Positions 58,979 through 64,000 of a DNA stretch of 64,000 bases are shown here, in pieces. The position numbers and the translations under genes are program-made. Under the pieces are notes generated by a model. That model saw only the letters and a program-made list of their open reading frames with translations, was not told the origin of the DNA and ran no database searches. How positions within the stretch are numbered: position 1 is the stretch's first letter; each line of letters starts with the position of its first letter. Origin of the DNA: Streptomyces tuirus (GTDB taxonomy: Bacteria > Actinomycetota > Actinomycetes > Streptomycetales > Streptomycetaceae); contig JAGTPG010000002.1 of NCBI GenBank assembly GCA_018195615.1, positions 4,829,501 to 4,893,500 on the forward strand, given 5' to 3'.

Positions 58979-61900
58979 GCCGTAAGTACCCCCCGACTGC
59001 AGCCAGCTTGCACCGCGCCTGGCTCGAGCTGGTCGACACGGACGGCCCGTTCCTCGCCGTGCCCGCCCTCGAACGCGTCTGGCCCCAGGGGATCCCCCAG
59101 CCGAACCCCCGGGCCCTCGATGCACTCAAGGACGCCAAACCCGCCTTCGAGAAGGCATGGGAGAACTGGGACACCCACCGTGAGGACACGGCCGCCCTGG
59201 ATCTGTACCGCGAGGCCCGCGACACCTGGGTCGACCTCGTACTGCGCCAAGGGCTGCGCTGGATCAACTCCTACACCGTCCCCGCGCCAGCCGCCGCCGA
59301 GGTGCGCTCACCCGACTACACCGTGACCGTCCGTGCCGACGGCGCCCTCGTCGACGGTGACACGACAGCTGCGCTCGTCTTGGTCATCGACCCCGTCGAC
59401 TCCCTGCGCGATCCGCTCACCGACGGCTGGTCCGCGAGCCCGATCGATCGCATGGAGGAACTGCTGCGCGCCTCTGAGATCCCCATCGGTATCGTTACCG
59501 ACGGCCGCTGGTGGGCGATCGTCAGCGCCCGTCCGCAGACCATGGTCGCCTCCGGCATCGTGGACGCCCAGGACTGGATCGCGGAGCCCCAGACCCGTAA
59601 CGCCTTCATCGAACTCCTGCAACGTCGGCGCCTGGTCGGCGGCAAACCGGCCGACCGGCTCACTGAACTGTTCGGTGAGTCCGTCACGGCTTCGGAGAAG
59701 ATCACCGAGGCGCTCGGTACCCAGGTTCGACGCGCTGTCGAACTCGTCGTTCAGGCCTTGTCCGAGGGCGGCCTGGACGCAGCGCGCAGAGGCGAACCCG
59801 ACCCGCTCCCGGACCGGCGCGGCGAAGTCTACGAGGCGGCCGTCACCGTCATGATGCGCGTCGTTTTCCTCCTCTTTGCGGAGGAACGAGGCCTGCTCCC
59901 CGAGGAAGAGCTGTTTGCGATGGGATACGGCGTCAGCGACGAACTCGATCAGCTCGACGCCCGGCAGAACGAGGAAGGCGACCAGGCCCTCGACGCCACC
60001 TACCTCACCTGGCACCGTCTCCTGGCCACATCCCAGGCCCTCTATCAGGGCGCCACCTTCGAGGACCTGCGCCTCCCTGAATACGGCGGCTCGCTCTTCG
60101 ACCCCTCCCGCTTCCCTTTCCTCACCGCTCGCGACTCCCAGGGAGCCTTGGCCATCACCGTCAGCGATCGCGTGATGCACGAGGTGCTGCGCGCCGTCCA
60201 GATCGCTCAGCTGACCGGTGGCGCCCGCCGTATCTCCTTCCGAGACATCGACGTCGAACAGATCGGCTACATCTACGAGGGCCTGCTCGGATACTCCTGC
60301 GAGAACGTGGACGAGGTCATCGTCGGACTCGCTGGCCGGGCAGGCTCCGAACCCGAGATGCCGCTTGCCACACTCGAGGAGCTCGCCGAGGCGGCACCCG
60401 ACGACAGCACTCTCGCGGAAGCCGTCCTGGCATGGGTCAAAGAGAAACAGCCCGCCGCCAAGCCTCCGACGAAGGCCGCTCTCACCAAGGCGCTAAAGAC
60501 TGCGGATACCCTCGACGACACCGAGAACGTCCTGCGCGACCTCACCGATGACGAAGACCTGCGCGAGAGACTGCGCCCGTTCATCGGCATCATCCGCAGA
60601 GACCTGCGAAACCGGCCCCTGGTAGTCGAGCCCGGCGGTGTCCTCCTGGTCGAGACACCGTCGCGTGCCTCGGCCGGCGCGCATTACACACCACGCTCGC
60701 TCGCCGAAGAGGTCGTACGCCACGCTCTGGAGCCTCTCGTCTACTCGCCCGGACCACACCAGACGGCCGATCAGGACGCCTGGCAGCTGGTTTTCTCGGA
60801 CGAGATCCTCGATCTCAAGATCGCAGATATCGCGTGCGGCTCAGGCGCGTTCTTGGTCGCTGCAGCCCGGTACCTGGCCGCTCGGCTTGTCGAGGCATGG
60901 CGCCGCGATCACGCGGCCACCGGAAACGCACACGACCTGTATGTCCGCGCGATAAGGAAAGTCGTCGCGCGGTGCCTCTACGGCGCGGACATCAACGGCA
61001 TGGCCGTGGAAATGTGCAAGCTGTCGCTGTGGCTCGTCTCCCTCGACCCGAAACTTCCCTTCTCGTTCGTCGACGACAAGGTGCTCCACGGCAACTCTTT
61101 GCTCGGACTCACGGACGCCGAGCAGATCCGCGCGCTTCACATCACCCCGGGCAAGGGTGCGGCGACCCCCCTCTTCGACCTCGATGAAGGCGCAAGGGCG
61201 ATCCGGCACCTCGACATCGACGGCGTGCTCACCCGGGCGTCGAGGCTCCGTCAGAGTCTTGCTAGCGAGATCAACGTTGATGATCCACAGCGCTCTGCTA
61301 CCACCAAGCGGCGGCAGTGGCGTGAGTATCAAGAGCTGACCCGGCAGCTCGCAGAGGTCGCCGACGGTGTAATCGCGGCCGGTCTACGCGCTGGAGGCAA
61401 GCCGGGCAAGGCACTGACCGAGGCATACGAGAACCTTCGCATTGCGGTCAGCCTGGCCCACCCCGCGGAGGACGGCGGTAGGTCCAACCGCACCATGCTC
61501 GACGGCATCCTCGCCACAGGCCTCACCCCCACAGTGGAGACCGACTACGCACGCTGGAAGCCGCTGCACTGGATCCTCGCTGTGCCGGACGTGATGGAAC
61601 GAGGCGGGTTCGACGCGATCATCGGCAATCCACCGTTCCTGGGCGGCCAGAAGCTCACAGGGACCATGGGCACGAACGTCCGCGACTGGTTCGTCTCCGT
61701 GCTCGCGAACGGCCGCAAGGGAAGCGCGGACCTCGTCGCCTACTTCACCCTCCGGGCGCATCAGCTTCTCGCGGCTCGTGGATACACCGGCCTCATCGCC
61801 ACTAACACGCTCGCCCAGGGCGATACGCGGGAAGTGGGGCTTGACCACATCACTGAAAGCGGCGTCGAAATTCGAAGGGCTGTGAAGAGCGCGCCTTGGC

Positions 61901-62964
61901 CGTCCGCCTCGGCCGCGCTGGAGTACTGCGCGGTGTGGACCAGCAAGGAGCCGCTCACGCCCGAAGCGACGCGTGTCCTAGACGGCGAGGAGGTATCCGG
62001 TATCACCTCCTCCCTCGACCGCAAGTCTCGAGTCTCGGGTCGGCCGTTCCGGCTGGTAGCCAACCAAGGAAAATCGTTCATCGGCTCGTACGTCTTGGGC
62101 AAGGGTTTCATTCTGGAGCCCGAGCAGGCACTCGATCTGATCGAGCGTGACCACCGCAACAAGGACGTCCTCTTCCCCTACTTGAACGGCGAAGACCTCA
62201 ACTCCCGGCCCGACTGCTCAGCGAGCCGCTGGGTGATCAACTTCCATGACTGGCCCGAGGAACAGGCGCGGAACTACCCCGAAGTATTCGACATCGTCGA
62301 GCGCCTCGTGAAACCCGTACGAGCGCAGAACAGTCGAGTCGCCCGCCGGGAACGTTGGTGGCAGTTCGCCGAGCGCGCTCCGAAGCTGTACGAGGCGATC
62401 CGAGATCTTGACCGTGTCCTGGTGGTAGCTCTCGTCAGCAGGACGATGATGCCGACGTGGACGTCTAGCCGGCAGGTCTTGGCCCATAAGCTCTGTATCT
62501 TCGCAGTCGATGATGACGAATATCTCGCTTTCCTAGCCAGTTCGTTTCACACCAACTGGGCATGGCGCAATTCGTCAACAATGAAGGCGGATCTGAATTA
62601 TTCACCTTCCGATGCTTATGAGACTCTTCCTCATCCTAGGTTTAACCCTACTCTCGCAGAACAGGGTGCAACCCTGCATCAGCTTCGAAAAGAGCTCGCG
62701 ACGGAACGCAAAGAAGGGCTAACAAAGCTTTACAGTGCTTTCCATGACCCTGCCATCACTGATGCAGGCATTCGGACTCTGCGAGAAGTACATGAGCTTA
62801 TCGATCAGACAGTGGCAGATTTGTATGGCTGGCATGATCTGGACGTTCGGCATGACTTCCATGAAACGAAACAAGGTGTTCGCCGCACCCTTGAAGGTGC
62901 CATCAATGCGGAGATTCTCGATCGACTGCTCGAACTAAACCAGGAGCGTCACCGTGCGGAATGA
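58975..62964 (+). CDS. drmMI: Adenine-specific DNA methyltransferase, DISARM DrmMI-like, with switchable C-terminus
   Basis: 1,329 residues. N6-adenine methyltransferase: SAM motif IADIACGSGAFL around residues 617-624 and catalytic NPPF at 885-888. An N-terminal region (about 1-560) has no motif I recognise. A target-recognition C-terminus begins near residue 1,000. Residues 1,043-1,116 are encoded by a 221-bp segment repeated exactly, inverted, downstream; residues after that differ from the second copy. The segment from about 62,480 to the end is visibly richer in A+T than the rest. It would modify host DNA so that the system spares it. Alternatives are a PglX-like BREX or type IIG enzyme. 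Confidence 0.85.
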   Translation: MSRKYPPTAASLHRAWLELVDTDGPFLAVPALERVWPQGIPQPNPRALDALKDAKPAFEKAWENWDTHREDTAALDLYREARDTWVDLVLRQGLRWINSYTVPAPAAAEVRSPDYTVTVRADGALVDGDTTAALVLVIDPVDSLRDPLTDGWSASPIDRMEELLRASEIPIGIVTDGRWWAIVSARPQTMVASGIVDAQDWIAEPQTRNAFIELLQRRRLVGGKPADRLTELFGESVTASEKITEALGTQVRRAVELVVQALSEGGLDAARRGEPDPLPDRRGEVYEAAVTVMMRVVFLLFAEERGLLPEEELFAMGYGVSDELDQLDARQNEEGDQALDATYLTWHRLLATSQALYQGATFEDLRLPEYGGSLFDPSRFPFLTARDSQGALAITVSDRVMHEVLRAVQIAQLTGGARRISFRDIDVEQIGYIYEGLLGYSCENVDEVIVGLAGRAGSEPEMPLATLEELAEAAPDDSTLAEAVLAWVKEKQPAAKPPTKAALTKALKTADTLDDTENVLRDLTDDEDLRERLRPFIGIIRRDLRNRPLVVEPGGVLLVETPSRASAGAHYTPRSLAEEVVRHALEPLVYSPGPHQTADQDAWQLVFSDEILDLKIADIACGSGAFLVAAARYLAARLVEAWRRDHAATGNAHDLYVRAIRKVVARCLYGADINGMAVEMCKLSLWLVSLDPKLPFSFVDDKVLHGNSLLGLTDAEQIRALHITPGKGAATPLFDLDEGARAIRHLDIDGVLTRASRLRQSLASEINVDDPQRSATTKRRQWREYQELTRQLAEVADGVIAAGLRAGGKPGKALTEAYENLRIAVSLAHPAEDGGRSNRTMLDGILATGLTPTVETDYARWKPLHWILAVPDVMERGGFDAIIGNPPFLGGQKLTGTMGTNVRDWFVSVLANGRKGSADLVAYFTLRAHQLLAARGYTGLIATNTLAQGDTREVGLDHITESGVEIRRAVKSAPWPSASAALEYCAVWTSKEPLTPEATRVLDGEEVSGITSSLDRKSRVSGRPFRLVANQGKSFIGSYVLGKGFILEPEQALDLIERDHRNKDVLFPYLNGEDLNSRPDCSASRWVINFHDWPEEQARNYPEVFDIVERLVKPVRAQNSRVARRERWWQFAERAPKLYEAIRDLDRVLVVALVSRTMMPTWTSSRQVLAHKLCIFAVDDDEYLAFLASSFHTNWAWRNSSTMKADLNYSPSDAYETLPHPRFNPTLAEQGATLHQLRKELATERKEGLTKLYSAFHDPAITDAGIRTLREVHELIDQTVADLYGWHDLDVRHDFHETKQGVRRTLEGAINAEILDRLLELNQERHRAE
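62101..62321 (+). repeat. 221-bp inverted repeat, copy A (inside drmMI)
   Basis: Identical base for base, in reverse complement, to 63654-63874. It encodes the segment starting KGFILEPEQALDL and ending VERLVKPV. The bases just outside differ between the copies at both ends. Confidence 0.95.
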
Positions 62965-63001
62965 GAAAATAGCTGAATCTTTAGCTTGAGTATGGCGATA
63001 C

Positions 63002-64000
63002 TCATTTCCCTCCTTGACTGCATGCGTGATTGAGCGCGAGCAAGCGGTCGAGGATCTCCACTTGGCTGGCACCGTCAAAGGTGCGGCGAGACCCCTTCTT
63101 GCCGTGCTGGAAAACATACTCAAGATCGAGATCGTCCCATCCGTAAGCGCTCATCACAGCTTGATCGATAAGGGTGTGAATATCTCGCAGCTCGTCAATT
63201 TCCCTGTCAACGACAGCGGGGTTGTGAAATCTGTTGTAAAGTCCCGTCAAGCCGAGATTGCGCTCAAGCATGATCGCAGATCGAGTCTCATTCAGGAGAG
63301 CACCCAGGTCGGCGAGGCTTTTCATGGCTGAGGGGGCCGGTTGCGGGAATGTCTCAAAAACGTCAGACGGCGTGTAGCGCAAGTCTCCCTTGAGGCTGGA
63401 CCCCCAAGTGCTAGCCCACAAGTAATGGATGCCGCTACTGAGCAGTGCGAGGTCCGATGTACTGTTGCTCGTAAAGATCACAGTGGCTTCGCTAATTACC
63501 TGACCTGTCGGAGCGAAGACCGGGAGACACGTCTTGCTAACGCGAGCTACCACCAGGACACGGTCGAGTTCTTCGATGGCTGCGAGCATGGCAGGCCGCT
63601 TCTCGGCATACTGCCACCAGTTGTCGCGGTAGACCTTGCGGTTATTTGACATACGTACGGGTTTCACGAGGCGCTCGACGATGTCGAATACTTCGGGGTA
63701 GTTCCGCGCCTGTTCCTCGGGCCAGTCATGGAAGTTGATCACCCAGCGGCTCGCTGAGCAGTCGGGCCGGGAGTTGAGGTCTTCGCCGTTCAAGTAGGGG
63801 AAGAGGACGTCCTTGTTGCGGTGGTCACGCTCGATCAGATCGAGTGCCTGCTCGGGCTCCAGAATGAAACCCTTACCGAGCACATTGGTTCCTTGGAAGG
63901 ACTTCCCGCGGTTGGCTACCAGCCGGAACGGAATGAGCCTATTTTCCGACTTGGCTCGCGAGTTAACTTCCAGGGATAACCGCGCCACAGTCGGTGAAGG
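63002..64000 (-). CDS. Inverted alternative target-recognition region of the methyltransferase (partial, runs off the edge)
   Basis: Open frame on the minus strand from beyond 64000 to TGA 63002-63004. It matches the C-terminal part of drmMI: LIPFRLVANRGKSFQGTNVLG, then the shared 221 bp, then a different but related recognition region (NNRKVYRDNWWQYAEKRP, SSLKGDLRYTPSDVFETFP). It ends ILDRLLALNHACSQGGK. It lacks any methyltransferase motif within the window, so it looks like a silent cassette or the end of a second gene. Its stop is only 37 bp from the drmMI stop. It has the same raised A+T as the drmMI tail. Confidence 0.85.
   Translation of the reverse strand, partial: PSPTVARLSLEVNSRAKSENRLIPFRLVANRGKSFQGTNVLGKGFILEPEQALDLIERDHRNKDVLFPYLNGEDLNSRPDCSASRWVINFHDWPEEQARNYPEVFDIVERLVKPVRMSNNRKVYRDNWWQYAEKRPAMLAAIEELDRVLVVARVSKTCLPVFAPTGQVISEATVIFTSNSTSDLALLSSGIHYLWASTWGSSLKGDLRYTPSDVFETFPQPAPSAMKSLADLGALLNETRSAIMLERNLGLTGLYNRFHNPAVVDREIDELRDIHTLIDQAVMSAYGWDDLDLEYVFQHGKKGSRRTFDGASQVEILDRLLALNHACSQGGK
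63654..63874 (-). repeat. 221-bp inverted repeat, copy B
   Basis: Exact reverse complement of 62101-62321. The 1,332 bp between the copies (62322-63653) would be inverted by recombination between them, exchanging the last 213 residues of the methyltransferase for the alternative end. Confidence 0.95.

Overview
The window is a high-G+C actinobacterial chromosome segment centred on the replication origin, almost certainly Streptomyces. The evidence is the gene order trxB-trxA-(acetyltransferase)-parB-parA-rsmG-jag-yidC-yidD-rnpA-rpmH-dnaA-oriC-dnaN-gnd-recF-dciA-gyrB-gyrA, several 16-bp parS sites, and an oriC with about 17 clustered DnaA boxes between dnaA and dnaN. Genes left of dnaA run leftwards and those from dnaA to gyrA run rightwards, away from the origin.

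Region by region: 1-9,278 holds the thioredoxin pair, the ParAB/parS segregation locus, and the YidC/YidD/Jag membrane-insertion and RNase P/L34 operon. 9,279-16,102 holds dnaA, oriC, dnaN, gnd, recF and a dciA-like gene. 16,570-22,285 holds gyrase, a DUF3566 membrane protein and tRNA-Ile. 22,577-30,371 is a looser stretch: small proteins, a secreted protein, a Ser/Thr kinase with an HTH neighbour, tRNA-Ala, a distal parS, DUF5324, a cyclophilin and a rhomboid protease. 30,381-35,348 holds a DnaA-box cluster, crgA, DUF881, three class E sortase-like genes and a pabA-like glutaminase. 35,445-38,296 is accessory: an Mrr-type nuclease and a TetR/flavin-monooxygenase pair. 38,387-46,577 is the growth and cell-wall signalling operon fhaA-fhaB-pstP-rodA-pbpA-pknB.

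From tRNA-Leu (47,051-47,133) to the right edge lies a genomic island. It carries a two-gene recombinase-like/transposase unit, an HTH protein, a possible structured RNA, a protein fusing a Mu/TnsB-type transposase to a TnsC/TniB-type ATPase whose DDE triad looks degraded, two small genes, and two large genes best explained as the start of a class 1 DISARM-type anti-phage system: SNF2 helicase (drmD-like) and adenine methyltransferase (drmMI-like). Just downstream, on the opposite strand, is a second, different copy of the methyltransferase C-terminal part. The two share a perfect 221-bp inverted repeat, so inversion would swap the DNA-recognition end. This is the most interesting signal in the window.

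Caveat: at least 20 single-base deletions, nearly all in short G or C runs, interrupt genes that must be functional (trxB, parB, rnpA, dnaA, pbpA and others; a tRNA-Ala acceptor is also affected). I treat these as sequence or assembly errors. For such genes I give the span of the reconstructed gene rather than an open frame.
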